DNA of 64,000 bases from Vibrio fluminensis (lineage in GTDB: Bacteria; Pseudomonadota; Gammaproteobacteria; Enterobacterales; Vibrionaceae), in assembly GCF_015278125.1 (NCBI RefSeq), contig NZ_JADILO010000008.1, forward strand, positions 1 through 64,000, given 5' to 3'. The first letter of the stretch is position 1. Each line of letters begins with the position of its first letter. Below are positions 1-7,561 of the stretch, piece after piece. The notes below the pieces were generated by a model. The model had not been told where the DNA came from. It worked only from the letters and a program-made list of their open reading frames with translations, and searched no databases. The position numbers were made by a program, and so were the translations under genes.

Positions 1-53
1 TCCATCGTTACCATTTCCAGTTCGTATTGTTGCGGAGTCGGTTCTTGAAGCAT
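1..53 (-). CDS. IS1182-like transposase, first codons only (runs off the window)
   Basis: On the minus strand an ATG at 53 opens a frame reading MLQEPTPQQYELEMVTM that runs off the left edge. This resembles the start of IS1182-type DDE transposases as I remember them (the family begins with a short L-x-x-P...ELEMVT stretch before the LVP...HLLR segment). Only about 17 codons are visible, so the family call rests on pattern memory. No IS end can be placed with certainty, but a strong inverted repeat lies just upstream at 90-118. Whether the element is intact cannot be judged here. Confidence 0.5.
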   Translation of the reverse strand, partial: MLQEPTPQQYELEMVTM

Positions 54-89
54 ATCGGAGTATCCATATTTCGATACCCCTATTAGATC

Positions 90-118
90 AAAGGTCTAGC
101 TCGAAAGCTAGACCTTTG
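90..118. repeat. Inverted repeat upstream of the transposase start
   Basis: A 12-base arm (AAAGGTCTAGCT) and its exact complement are separated by four bases (CGAA). No T-run follows on either side. It lies between the transposase start and the rho-independent terminator at 131-158, so it could be part of the insertion-sequence end or an RNA hairpin in its leader. The sequence alone does not decide. Confidence 0.5.
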
Positions 119-130
119 TCAGCAGTCTGA

Positions 131-158
131 GCCAACCTTTATTGGTTGGCTTTTTTTT
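131..158 (+). terminator. Rho-independent terminator
   Basis: GCCAACC, a short AT loop and GGTTGGC are followed by eight T on the plus strand. No complete plus-strand gene ends inside the window before it. It probably belongs to a gene split from its terminator by the insertion at the left edge. Confidence 0.6.
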
Positions 159-1383
159 AACTACTGTGGGCAATTGGAGTGACATTCTTAACGCCTTTTT
201 GATAATGCTTTTGCAATATGGTGACCCCAATCGTAGCGCTTAATCCTACTGTCGCAGCGATGTAAAAGCCCATTTCCGTAGTTTGGTAGTGACTCAGGAT
301 CGCAACCATCATGTAGAATAAACTTTGCGCCACAGTGGTAAACATAGCAATCCCCCCATCTACTCGACCACGTTGTTCGATTAGAATTCTACGATGCATC
401 CAGTTTGTTCTTGCAATGCGATTGAGCGCATTAAAAAAGCCAAATACTAAGGTAAACACTAATATCCATATCGGTTGGTTAAATAAACTAATTCCCAATA
501 AGGCTAAACTCACCAGCAGCAAAGAAATACGAATGATATTTAGGTAACTCGCCAACTTAAGTAATTTGGTAAGCGCAATACCGGTTAGCAATGATCCCAA
601 ACCAAAGGCCATGTTATAGCCAGCATACCATTGTCCATCGATACCTCTTTCGCTGAATACTATGGGAATTAAATTTCCCAATAGAGTCAGTAGCGGATAG
701 CTTAGACTCGAGAGCATGAGCATGGCGAAGAGTATTATATTGCTGCTAAATATAGATCTTATCTCTTTGACTTGCTTAGTAAAAGGTTCGTTTTTACGTG
801 GTTTTCTTAACTGGCGTCGATAGGGGGTGTAGAGGTAGCAGAGTGCTGAAAGCGTCGATGCAAAGCCTGCAAAGAGCGCGAATTGGCTAACACTCCATAT
901 TTCTAGCAGAATGACACCTAAAGCGCCTGCTCCTAAGGTCGTTACCTGCATAATGATTTCTTGGTAACCAGATATTTTCGGGTACTCGTGCGGTTCGAAA
1001 TGTTCTTGGGTGAAGGCATTATTGGTTAACCATGCAAGGTTAGAGGAAATCCAAAAGATAAACTTTGCTGCCGCTAGTAACCAAATTGACCCAACGCCCA
1101 CTGCAAATAACAGCGCGACCAGTAGTGCGGTCGAGGCTTGTATTATTTGTACAACAAGCAAGATCTGTTTGCGTGAGTGTCGATCAATAAGCGTGGATAT
1201 AAAAGGAGTTAATGAAAACGAAGTCGCGGTACTGGTGAGTGCAATAAGCGCGACAAAGCTACCCATGTTTTCGTTTTGTAAAATTAGCCATGGCAGCGCC
1301 ATCATAAATAGACCAGAAGAAATCCCATCGAAAAAACGGGCACTGAGATAGGGAGCGTATTGGTATGGAAAAATTTTGAACAT
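157..1383 (-). CDS. MFS exporter, MFS_3/EntS-like, under SoxR control
   Basis: A 408-residue polytopic protein with about 12 hydrophobic segments. The early motif STLIDRHSRKQILL (about residues 63-76) is the loop 2-3 signature of major facilitator carriers, and the overall look is that of the MFS_3 (EntS/MefA-like) drug or siderophore exporters. It is divergent from soxR. A SoxR box lies between its own -35 and -10 elements with the abnormal 19-bp spacing that SoxR needs to activate, so it is probably an efflux pump for redox-cycling compounds such as phenazines or quinones (inference). The start is the ATG at 1383, with AAGGA nine bases upstream. The substrate is unknown. Confidence 0.85.
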   Translation of the reverse strand: MFKIFPYQYAPYLSARFFDGISSGLFMMALPWLILQNENMGSFVALIALTSTATSFSLTPFISTLIDRHSRKQILLVVQIIQASTALLVALLFAVGVGSIWLLAAAKFIFWISSNLAWLTNNAFTQEHFEPHEYPKISGYQEIIMQVTTLGAGALGVILLEIWSVSQFALFAGFASTLSALCYLYTPYRRQLRKPRKNEPFTKQVKEIRSIFSSNIILFAMLMLSSLSYPLLTLLGNLIPIVFSERGIDGQWYAGYNMAFGLGSLLTGIALTKLLKLASYLNIIRISLLLVSLALLGISLFNQPIWILVFTLVFGFFNALNRIARTNWMHRRILIEQRGRVDGGIAMFTTVAQSLFYMMVAILSHYQTTEMGFYIAATVGLSATIGVTILQKHYQKGVKNVTPIAHSS

Positions 1384-1423
1384 ACTCGAACATCCTTGTG
1401 AGCAGTAATTAAGTCATGCCCTC

Positions 1424-1454
1424 ATCCTAAAACCTCAAGTTAGGTTGAGGTAAA
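1424..1454 (-). promoter_or_regulatory. SoxR-dependent promoter of the MFS exporter
   Basis: Read on the minus strand: -35 TTTACC (1454-1449), a 19-bp spacer, then -10 TAGGAT (1429-1424). The over-long 19-bp spacer carrying the operator is the hallmark of MerR/SoxR-activated promoters. The E. coli soxS promoter, as remembered, has the same TTTACC and 19-bp layout. Confidence 0.75.
1433..1450. promoter_or_regulatory. SoxR operator
   Basis: CCTCAAGTTAGGTTGAGG is an 18-bp near-perfect dyad that differs from the classical soxS operator core by two bases. It lies in the intergenic region between the exporter and soxR, centred in the exporter promoter spacer. soxR itself is transcribed away from it and may also be repressed by it. 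Confidence 0.85.
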
Positions 1455-1492
1455 GTGCTTTAATAAAAATAATTTGTTGCTGGGAGGATGGT

Positions 1493-1936
1493 ATGGAGAT
1501 GTCGGTAGGGCAAGTTGCAGAACGGGCTGGTGTTAAGGTTTCGGCCTTGCACTTCTACGAACAGAAAGGTTTGATTAGCAGTTGGCGCAATCAAGGGAAT
1601 CAGCGCCGTTATGACCGCAGTGTGATTCGTCGTGTCGCGGTGATCAAAGCAGCACAACAAGTTGGGATGAGCTTAGAAGAAATCGCTCAAGCATTTGCCG
1701 TTTTACCCAAGCATAAAGCGCCAACCAAAGCTCAGTGGGAAGCGATGGCGACGCAATGGCACGCTGATCTTGAGCATCGGATTTTGCAACTTAAAGCGCT
1801 ACAGCGAGATCTTAATGGCTGCATTGGCTGTGGCTGTTTGTCTCTCGACAGCTGTAATTTGCGTAACCCAGAAGATACTCGCGCGGCTGAGCACACTGGA
1901 GAGTCACTGCTGACTGAACCAGAAGACAACTTCTAA
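1493..1936 (+). CDS. soxR: Redox-sensitive transcriptional activator SoxR
   Basis: A 147-residue MerR-family regulator. The N-terminal winged helix-turn-helix begins at VGQVAERAGVKVSALHFYE, followed by a dimerisation helix (about residues 80-107). The [2Fe-2S] cluster motif C-x2-C-x-C-x5-C is formed by Cys110, 113, 115 and 121, which is diagnostic for SoxR. Oxidation of the cluster by redox-cycling drugs turns on target promoters. Here the likely target is the divergent MFS exporter rather than soxS, the usual arrangement outside the enterobacteria. GGGAGG precedes the ATG at 1493; an in-frame ATG at 1499 is an alternative. The stop overlaps the convergent AEC carrier stop by three bases. Confidence 0.95.
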   Translation: MEMSVGQVAERAGVKVSALHFYEQKGLISSWRNQGNQRRYDRSVIRRVAVIKAAQQVGMSLEEIAQAFAVLPKHKAPTKAQWEAMATQWHADLEHRILQLKALQRDLNGCIGCGCLSLDSCNLRNPEDTRAAEHTGESLLTEPEDNF

Positions 1937-2808
1937 AGCGACAAGGCAAATGAGAGCAGTAATGGCAACGTTAGTATACTAAAGAAGTTGCCGTAGAGTA
2001 CCATTGATGCCACTTGCTCTGGCTGAATATCAAATCGCTCCGCAAACAAATAATTCATTACCGCTGGTGGCAGCATAGCGAACAGCACCATCATCTGTAA
2101 TTGCATGGTTGGTAGCGGAATAAAGTAGTAAATTAAAGCAAACGCCACTGCACCGGTAAACAAAGACTGCGCTGTACACAATAATCCCACTTTGAGCCCT
2201 GATAGGCGCATATTACACATTTGTGCACCAAGAGAGAGCAGCATCACTGGCACAGCCGCTTGCCCTAACAAAGCGGTCGCTTCATAAAGTGGTATCCAAA
2301 TTGAGAATCCGCCAAGGTTAATCGCTAGTGCGGCGGCGGCGGCAAGGAACACCGGCATACGAATCACTTGCTTGAATGGGTTACCATTGCTTAACACAGC
2401 TAAACCAAGGCTAATATGGGTACAGGCAGAGACAACAAATAATAATACCGCGGCCGCGAGTGCAGATTCACCGAACGTGTAAGTAAACAGTGGAATCGCA
2501 AGATTGCCACTATTGCGGAACATATGCGGCGGAGCCCAGGCACGAAATTCAAGTTTCATTAATTTACAGATTGGCACCATCACCAACCCAGGTACTAATA
2601 CGGCAATTAACGCTGCACTAAGCAGCGGGATCTGCTCAGTATCGAGCGGCATGGCGACCAGCGATGAAAAGACCAGTGCAGGAGTAAAGGTGTCCATGTT
2701 AATGCGGTTGATGGCTTTAAAGTCGGGACGAATCCAACGCCCAACCGAATAACCAACGAGCACTAACGCAAAAACCGGAAACAGTATTCCTATGACTTGT
2801 TCGAACAT
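1933..2808 (-). CDS. AEC (auxin efflux carrier) family transporter
   Basis: About 291 residues with roughly ten hydrophobic helices, beginning MFEQVIGILFPVFALVLVGY, the typical start of bacterial AEC/malonate-type permeases. A central N-x-G-N-L-A-I-P motif (FRNSGNLAIPLF, near residue 100) is characteristic of this family. The open frame extends to a TTG at 2841, but family alignment favours the ATG at 2808. The substrate of bacterial AEC proteins is usually an organic acid or amino-acid derivative and cannot be told here. It is convergent with soxR and nothing suggests shared regulation. Confidence 0.8.
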   Translation of the reverse strand: MFEQVIGILFPVFALVLVGYSVGRWIRPDFKAINRINMDTFTPALVFSSLVAMPLDTEQIPLLSAALIAVLVPGLVMVPICKLMKLEFRAWAPPHMFRNSGNLAIPLFTYTFGESALAAAVLLFVVSACTHISLGLAVLSNGNPFKQVIRMPVFLAAAAALAINLGGFSIWIPLYEATALLGQAAVPVMLLSLGAQMCNMRLSGLKVGLLCTAQSLFTGAVAFALIYYFIPLPTMQLQMMVLFAMLPPAVMNYLFAERFDIQPEQVASMVLYGNFFSILTLPLLLSFALSL

Positions 2809-2963
2809 TCCATTGCCGCAAAAAATCCAAGTAAGAGACAAACCTTAACAGCCTTGCAGGCTTAGGTCACTACCACCTATTTCGGATTGGACAATTTTTC
2901 CTGTTTAACAGCATAGCGTTTCTGGTAATGTGGAGTCGATCAGGAATAAGAATTGAAGGGTGT

Positions 2964-3821
2964 ATGGATACGATAATGCAAGTGGGTGAGTCAGCATTAA
3001 TTGTTGAAGGTGGCGCAATGCGCGGTGTGTTTTCTTGTGGCGTACTAGACCACTTTTTAGCGCAAGAATTTTCTCCTTTTGATAGTTTTTGGGGCGTATC
3101 AGCTGGCGCCAGCAACCTTGCTGCCTATTTGGCAAAAATGCCGGGTCGAAACCTTAAGATTTACCTCGATTATAGCCGTCGTAAAGAGTTCATTAACTTA
3201 CGTCAGTATCTCGGTGGTGGCGATTTAATGGATTTGGATTGGATGTGGCGAATTACCCTCGAAGAGCTCGGTATTGATAAACGCGTATTGCGCGAAGATC
3301 CGAGGCCATTCTTCTTGGTCGTAGCACGTCAAGATTCAGGATACGCCGAGTACCATACGCCAGATGTCGACAGTCTGGCCGAAACCATGAAAGCGTCGAG
3401 TGCATTACCCATTATGTATCGGCATGGTGTTGAGTTAGGTGAGCATCGTTATGTGGATGGTGGTGTTGCCGATGCGATTCCCGTCGCAGAAGCTATTGCA
3501 CGTGGGGCGCGCAAAATTATGGTGTTACGCAGTCGTCCTGCCAGTTATCGTAAGGGTGGTGAGAAATTTAAGCCTTTGCTTAAACGTTTGTTGCGCGATA
3601 CGCCAGAGTTGATTGAACCCATGCTTACTCGCAGTGAGCGCTACAATCAAACGTTAGCGCTTATCGAGAATCCTCCGCCAGGCGTGCAAATCATGCAGGT
3701 GTGTCCGCCGGAAAGTTTCAAACTCAAGCGCCTAAGCCGCGATGCAAGTTCGTTACAAAGCGCGTATCAGTTAGGGCTTGAGTTAGGTCATTCAGCAATC
3801 AATGAGTGGCAAAAGCTTTAA
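2964..3821 (+). CDS. Patatin-like phospholipase, YjjU family
   Basis: A 285-residue patatin-like serine hydrolase. It has the oxyanion-hole glycine motif (EGGAMRG, residues 15-21), the nucleophile elbow G-V-S-A-G with Ser46, and the catalytic Asp165 in V-D-G-G. The middle of the protein (GGGDLMDLDW, then SSALP and DGG-VADAIPV) follows E. coli YjjU. The family is predicted to cleave lipid acyl esters in the cytosol. The frame is open to an ATG at 2928, but the ATG at 2964 has AAGGG just upstream and fits YjjU length better. The final four bases overlap the convergent kinase gene. Confidence 0.85.
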   Translation: MDTIMQVGESALIVEGGAMRGVFSCGVLDHFLAQEFSPFDSFWGVSAGASNLAAYLAKMPGRNLKIYLDYSRRKEFINLRQYLGGGDLMDLDWMWRITLEELGIDKRVLREDPRPFFLVVARQDSGYAEYHTPDVDSLAETMKASSALPIMYRHGVELGEHRYVDGGVADAIPVAEAIARGARKIMVLRSRPASYRKGGEKFKPLLKRLLRDTPELIEPMLTRSERYNQTLALIENPPPGVQIMQVCPPESFKLKRLSRDASSLQSAYQLGLELGHSAINEWQKL

Positions 3822-4333
3822 CGGGGTAACTGAGCGATCTGTGCAAACAATTCGTTTGCGCAGTCTTGAATCGATTTACCCGCAGTGTCGATACGAATCA
3901 CCTGTGTTGACCATGGGGGATATTCTCGCTCAACCACTTGTTGCCAAGAAGGTTGTTTCAGTGAGGGGATAGTAGAGATACGCTCCTCAACACGCTTTTT
4001 ATGCTCAAGTTGATCGCTGCAGAAGATTTCGATATTAATGTAGCGAGCATTGGCATCGAGGGCAACCTGCTGCCATTCTTTACGCGTTAGGGGAATCGGA
4101 TTGCAGCTATCGGCAATGGCGCTGATACCCAGCTTAAGATTATCACTAATAATGCGATAACTTAGGCGATATCCTTCACCTTCTACTTTAAAGTTGCAGA
4201 GATCCCGCAGTCCTTGCTCGACAGTATCAATACGCAGAAACAGTGCACCTGTGTGTTTGGCTAACTCTTGAGCGAGGGTGGTTTTACCGCTGCCTGGAAG
4301 CCCGGAGAATATATAAAGAGTAGGTTGGGTCAT
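3818..4333 (-). CDS. Small AAA/P-loop kinase-like protein
   Basis: A 171-residue protein with a Walker A motif (GLPGSGKTT, residues 11-19) and an arginine-rich later segment (KKRVEERIS, about 110-118) that could form a lid. It resembles the Zeta-toxin/APH-type small kinases often annotated as AAA family ATPase. The phosphate acceptor is unknown. Its ATG overlaps the stop (ATGA) of a LysR C-terminal remnant upstream, suggesting it was once the second gene of an operon. No partner antitoxin is visible, so a toxin role is not supported. Confidence 0.75.
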   Translation of the reverse strand: MTQPTLYIFSGLPGSGKTTLAQELAKHTGALFLRIDTVEQGLRDLCNFKVEGEGYRLSYRIISDNLKLGISAIADSCNPIPLTRKEWQQVALDANARYINIEIFCSDQLEHKKRVEERISTIPSLKQPSWQQVVEREYPPWSTQVIRIDTAGKSIQDCANELFAQIAQLPR

Positions 4334-4458
4334 TGTGATTCCTGCGAGATTTTTTCCAATAGAAAGTCAATCAAGACTCTGACTCGTTTAGCCTTTTGAC
4401 TATTGCGCGACAGAGTCCCAAGCCTTTTTGAGTAGCATCGAGTTAGAGAACGGTATTG
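4330..4458 (-). pseudogene. C-terminal remnant of a LysR-type regulator
   Basis: On the minus strand an open frame without a start encodes about 42 codons, ending TLSRNSQKAKRVRVLIDFL and then a short tail. The K-x-R-V-R-x-L-I-D-F-L pattern is the usual final helix of LysR-family regulators. A stop codon (4461-4459) cuts the frame upstream and no helix-turn-helix part is found. The TGA overlaps the kinase ATG. This looks like the decayed end of a once-coupled regulator gene. Confidence 0.55.
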
Positions 4459-4777
4459 TTAATGGTTTTTTGCTTTAGAGCCACTAGATCTTTAAAGCAT
4501 TGCTTTACGCGTAAGCCAAGTCATTCTCGCTGAACCAAGCACCTTGAGGTTACTTGAGTATGGGATAGCGATATGGCTTATGAACTTTTCTATTAAATTT
4601 CCGTAGCTTATCCGACAAGTTAGTATGAATTATTAGGAAAAACTGAGGTGTTGGTTAAGTTTTTCGTCAGAGTACTTGGGAAGGCCATCTTTATTATGTT
4701 ATTCATCTGCTTGCGTATATAGGAGAAGATGACATTTGGGCGCTGTTTGGTTCGGCAAGTAAACTCTAGAGGAAAGC
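4459..4777. other. Gene-poor stretch with a Vibrio-type repeat
   Basis: 319 bases with short open frames only. One minus-strand run from about 4520 to 4444 could be more of the LysR remnant in another frame, but I could not show homology. A degenerate copy of the intergenic repeat described at 5267 sits at 4535-4564. AGAGGAAAG just before 4778 is the ribosome site of the next gene. Confidence 0.5.
4535..4564. repeat. Degenerate copy of a Vibrio intergenic repeat
   Basis: CCAAGCACCTTGAGGTTACTTGAGTATGG resembles, in inverted orientation, the better-conserved copy at 5267-5297 (ATACCCAAGTA / ACCTCAAGG / TACTTGGGTAT). Repeats of this type (ACCTCAAG next to ACTTGGGTAT) are familiar from many vibrio genomes. 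Confidence 0.5.
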
Positions 4778-5257
4778 ATGTATAAATTTCTGTGTGGTAT
4801 TGGTGCCTTGATTTTAGGGTTAGTCACCATTAGCGGTTATGATTTTGTTTTCTCGAGTCATTGGTACAGCACCGTATCAGAACGAACCGTGTTGCTGGTG
4901 CTTGATGGTTTGTCACTCGTTTTCAAATGGGATAGTGGTATCAGTTCTTGGGCGTTAACCATGGCTCAAGCTTTGTTACTGAGTTTAATTTTTGCGTTAC
5001 TCTTTAGCATGGTTCTTGATGTATTCAATGGCATTACTAAAGCCGCCCAGTACGCGATATTCGGAATTTGCGTAGGCATCTTATATATCGCCCTTCCTGT
5101 AATTATCTTGTTTGTTGAGCAACGTTATATCAATAATCAGCTTGTTGATTCATTGAAGGTAGTTGATCAATTACTGAATGTGTTAGTTGCTTACTTGCCC
5201 TTACTACTGTTGGTATTGTATGTGGCGCTTAGGCGTAAGAGCCAAAGTAAGTGGTGA
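4778..5257 (+). CDS. Hypothetical inner-membrane protein
   Basis: A 159-residue protein with four predicted membrane spans (about 5-22, 67-88, 95-118 and 130-152) and a basic tail (RRKSQSK). I do not recognise a family. AGAGGAAAGC just upstream of the ATG gives a good ribosome site. It is a lone plus-strand gene followed by the repeat and a bidirectional terminator shared with yqfB. No functional inference is justified. Confidence 0.7.
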   Translation: MYKFLCGIGALILGLVTISGYDFVFSSHWYSTVSERTVLLVLDGLSLVFKWDSGISSWALTMAQALLLSLIFALLFSMVLDVFNGITKAAQYAIFGICVGILYIALPVIILFVEQRYINNQLVDSLKVVDQLLNVLVAYLPLLLLVLYVALRRKSQSKW

Positions 5258-5266
5258 CGATCTGAT

Positions 5267-5297
5267 ATACCCAAGTAACCTCAAGGTACTTGGGTAT
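5267..5297. repeat. Vibrio intergenic repeat (imperfect palindrome)
   Basis: ATACCCAAGTA and TACTTGGGTAT flank a central ACCTCAAGG, giving an 11-base inverted repeat with a short asymmetric core. A degraded inverted relative lies 700 bases upstream at 4535-4564. Such units recur between genes in vibrios; their role is unknown. Confidence 0.6.
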
Positions 5298-5304
5298 AGA
5301 GGTA

Positions 5305-5330
5305 AAAAAAGAGGCAAGAGCCTCTTTTTT
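5305..5330. terminator. Bidirectional terminator
   Basis: AAAAAAGAGGC, four bases, then GCCTCTTTTTT. The stem is flanked by A and T runs, so it can stop transcription from both the membrane-protein gene on the left and yqfB on the right. Confidence 0.8.
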
Positions 5331-5336
5331 GTTTAG

Positions 5337-5654
5337 TTATATTAGCTCATAGCTAATGACATACAACTCATTCAAGTTTGGATAAATTTCCGCAATTAAA
5401 CGTTTTAATTCATCGAGTGGCAAAGCTTCTTGCTGCGCGTGAAATTCATTGATTTCATCAAACTGCAAAGGCTCCACGGATAAAATTTTAATTTCACAAA
5501 CTTTCTTATCGGCTTCCAAGGTAAACACTTCCACTTGCGTACCTGGGACATAATGGCTTTCAGCTTCATCACGAATGGTGATGGTTTTCATTCCAGAGGT
5601 GATAAGCGGGGTTAAAAATTCAAAAAAGGTAATTTTGGTTGGTGCTTGCGTCAT
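5337..5654 (-). CDS. yqfB: N4-acetylcytidine amidohydrolase, YqfB/ASCH family
   Basis: A 105-residue ASCH-fold protein (E. coli YqfB has 103). The signature G-x-K-T-I-T-I-R-D-E-x-E-S-H is present at residues 21-34. The catalytic residues known for E. coli YqfB (Lys21, Thr24, Glu74) align with Lys23, Thr26 and Glu76 here. The enzyme hydrolyses N4-acetylcytidine to cytidine and acetate in the cytosol, salvaging a modified nucleoside from RNA turnover. It is a single-gene unit with a shared terminator. Confidence 0.9.
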   Translation of the reverse strand: MTQAPTKITFFEFLTPLITSGMKTITIRDEAESHYVPGTQVEVFTLEADKKVCEIKILSVEPLQFDEINEFHAQQEALPLDELKRLIAEIYPNLNELYVISYELI

Positions 5655-5769
5655 GATTACTTTGCCTAATTGATACTAACCTCAATTGTAAACTATCTGT
5701 TTGATGCTGTATCTGTCTTTATGGCTCGAATTTCGACTGGTCTTGCAGACTTTATTTTAAGTTAGCAAG

Positions 5770-6984
5770 TTAGAACGAATAGTTCATTAGTACGCCAAAG
5801 AAATGAATATCTGCGTCATACTCACCATGTAATGTGCCGAGATTGTCGGTTGAGTATTCAATTTCCGGAGTGCCACCATAATAGTATTCATAGTAAAGCT
5901 GCATTCGCCACTGTGATGATAAGTTGTAGCTGGCGCCCATACCCAGTTTCCATATCTCACCAGTTGGCACATCTGGGTATTGAAACTGAGGATCATCTTG
6001 AGGTGATGTTTCGTAGTATAGTCCACTCTCTAAACGCCAATCTGAGGTAACTTGGTAATGCATACCAAGGCTTGCGGAGAAAGTATCTTGCCAATCACGA
6101 GCAATGTTTATCCCGCCTTGACGATCGGTAAGAGAAATAGCGGTATTTTCAATCTCACTAAAGTCGGTCCAGCCTAAGCTCCAAAGTAGGGCTGTTTTTT
6201 CATTCATCGTATGATAACCGCTAACAAAAGCAGTTGCTGGCATAACAATATTGACCGAAGAATTGATCTTATTACTGCGTACGGAAATATTACCCTCCAT
6301 GTCATGGCTAATTTCAGAACGATACGCAAAGCCAATGCGATGACCTTCGGTCAGCTGATAAAGGGCGCTTAGTGTGTAACCGAGCTCAAAACTGTCTCCG
6401 TCAGCTTGAACGTTAGGCAAGCCTGATTGACTGCTGCCTGCGAGGTTTTGCTCTAGCATGCCATACTCTGCCACTAGCCCAACACCGATAGATAGATCTT
6501 GGTTGACCTTATAAGCCACGCTAGGGTTAAGTTGTGCGGTTAACAACTGCGCATCTTTAAGTAAAAGCACACCTTTGAAGTTGTCCCCGTAGTCGATAAG
6601 TGAGCCACCAGTTGAGGCAAAGGCCAAACCAGCCGACCATTTATCATTGAGCGGAGTGACCATATAAAAAGAGGCAACTGGCATTGCTGTCCCTGCTTGA
6701 GTGGTGTTCTCGCCTTGGGAAAATGCACCAGTAGAGCCGAAGTCGGTGTATTCAATGTCTGAAACCATGCGTTGAAGGTTGAATGCGATTTGGGTGCTGT
6801 CGAACTCTGTCATGGCGGCAGGGTTGGCAAACGAGGTTTCTGCGCCTTCAGCAACGGCTTGTGCTCCTGCGCCAGCTGTGCTGATGCTCATCATACCCAG
6901 TTCAGGAAACATATAGCCGCCAGCAAAACTGTGTGTGGCAAACATAATGGAAGAGAGTGTTAAAAGCTTAATTTTGTAAGTCAT
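5770..6984 (-). CDS. FadL/OmpP1/TodX-type outer-membrane channel
   Basis: A 404-residue outer-membrane protein. A signal peptide (residues 1-21, cut near SFA-GG) is followed by the family N-terminal hatch signature STAGAGAQAVAEGAETSFANP, with alternating beta strands to a C-terminal phenylalanine (MNYSF). FadL-like channels let long-chain fatty acids and other hydrophobic molecules cross the outer membrane. It is the last gene of an apparent operon with an exported small protein 37 bases upstream and a secreted alkylsulfatase, which suggests uptake of alkyl sulfates or the freed fatty alcohol (inference). Confidence 0.9.
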   Translation of the reverse strand: MTYKIKLLTLSSIMFATHSFAGGYMFPELGMMSISTAGAGAQAVAEGAETSFANPAAMTEFDSTQIAFNLQRMVSDIEYTDFGSTGAFSQGENTTQAGTAMPVASFYMVTPLNDKWSAGLAFASTGGSLIDYGDNFKGVLLLKDAQLLTAQLNPSVAYKVNQDLSIGVGLVAEYGMLEQNLAGSSQSGLPNVQADGDSFELGYTLSALYQLTEGHRIGFAYRSEISHDMEGNISVRSNKINSSVNIVMPATAFVSGYHTMNEKTALLWSLGWTDFSEIENTAISLTDRQGGINIARDWQDTFSASLGMHYQVTSDWRLESGLYYETSPQDDPQFQYPDVPTGEIWKLGMGASYNLSSQWRMQLYYEYYYGGTPEIEYSTDNLGTLHGEYDADIHFFGVLMNYSF

Positions 6985-7021
6985 AGAGTGAGTTTTTAAT
7001 CGCTTAATTATGTTGAAAGAG

Positions 7022-7507
7022 TTAGTAGAATAAGCTTGTCATCCAAGCATCTAATTGAACTACTTGATCTGGCGAACCATTGATGCGAACCAATTTTGAC
7101 TCTTTGGCGATTTGCCAACTTAGCCCACCTGTAGCAAGTGCATCTAATACATCCAGTTCTGTAACTAACACTAAATCCTCATCATTAGGTAATGTATTGC
7201 GTCCCGTGATTTGATATGAGTTACTTGTTGTGACTTGGCTATAGTGGCCTTTTATCGCTTCAAAAATAGTGAAGTTTGGCGCGGTGATGGCTGCTTGGCT
7301 AAAGGCTTTCTTTATAGAAAATAGTTTAAATTGGTCAGGTTTGGCGGTGTTGGTTAAGTCGCCGGCTTTGCGGGCCGCGATGATCTCAGTAAAGACGTCT
7401 AGGGAGCCGGGCTTACTGGTGATGTGTAAGCCAAATGATTGGTGAAGCCCACAGCCCAACGCTAAACTTGGCAGTAAAAGGAAGAGAGTGAGGGCATACT
7501 TGAGCAT
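7022..7507 (-). CDS. Small exported protein of unknown function in the alkylsulfatase operon
   Basis: A 161-residue protein with a clear signal sequence (MLKYALTLFLLLPSLALG) and a cysteine at position 19. That cysteine could be lipidated, but the preceding A-L-G is a poor lipobox. The mature part has no motif I recognise. It sits 54 bases after the alkylsulfatase gene and 37 bases before the FadL-like gene on the same strand, so it is probably co-transcribed and works in the same periplasmic process. A ribosome site (AGGAGTCAG) lies before the ATG. Confidence 0.7.
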   Translation of the reverse strand: MLKYALTLFLLLPSLALGCGLHQSFGLHITSKPGSLDVFTEIIAARKAGDLTNTAKPDQFKLFSIKKAFSQAAITAPNFTIFEAIKGHYSQVTTSNSYQITGRNTLPNDEDLVLVTELDVLDALATGGLSWQIAKESKLVRINGSPDQVVQLDAWMTSLFY

Positions 7508-7561
7508 AGCTGACTCCTAAAAGAGGAAGAAACCTGAGGCTCCCTCCTCCGTGACGTTGAA

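Noticed and set aside
3818..4333. Zeta-type toxin of a toxin-antitoxin pair
   Set aside because: A P-loop is present, but no small antitoxin gene is adjacent; the coupled upstream frame is a LysR remnant.
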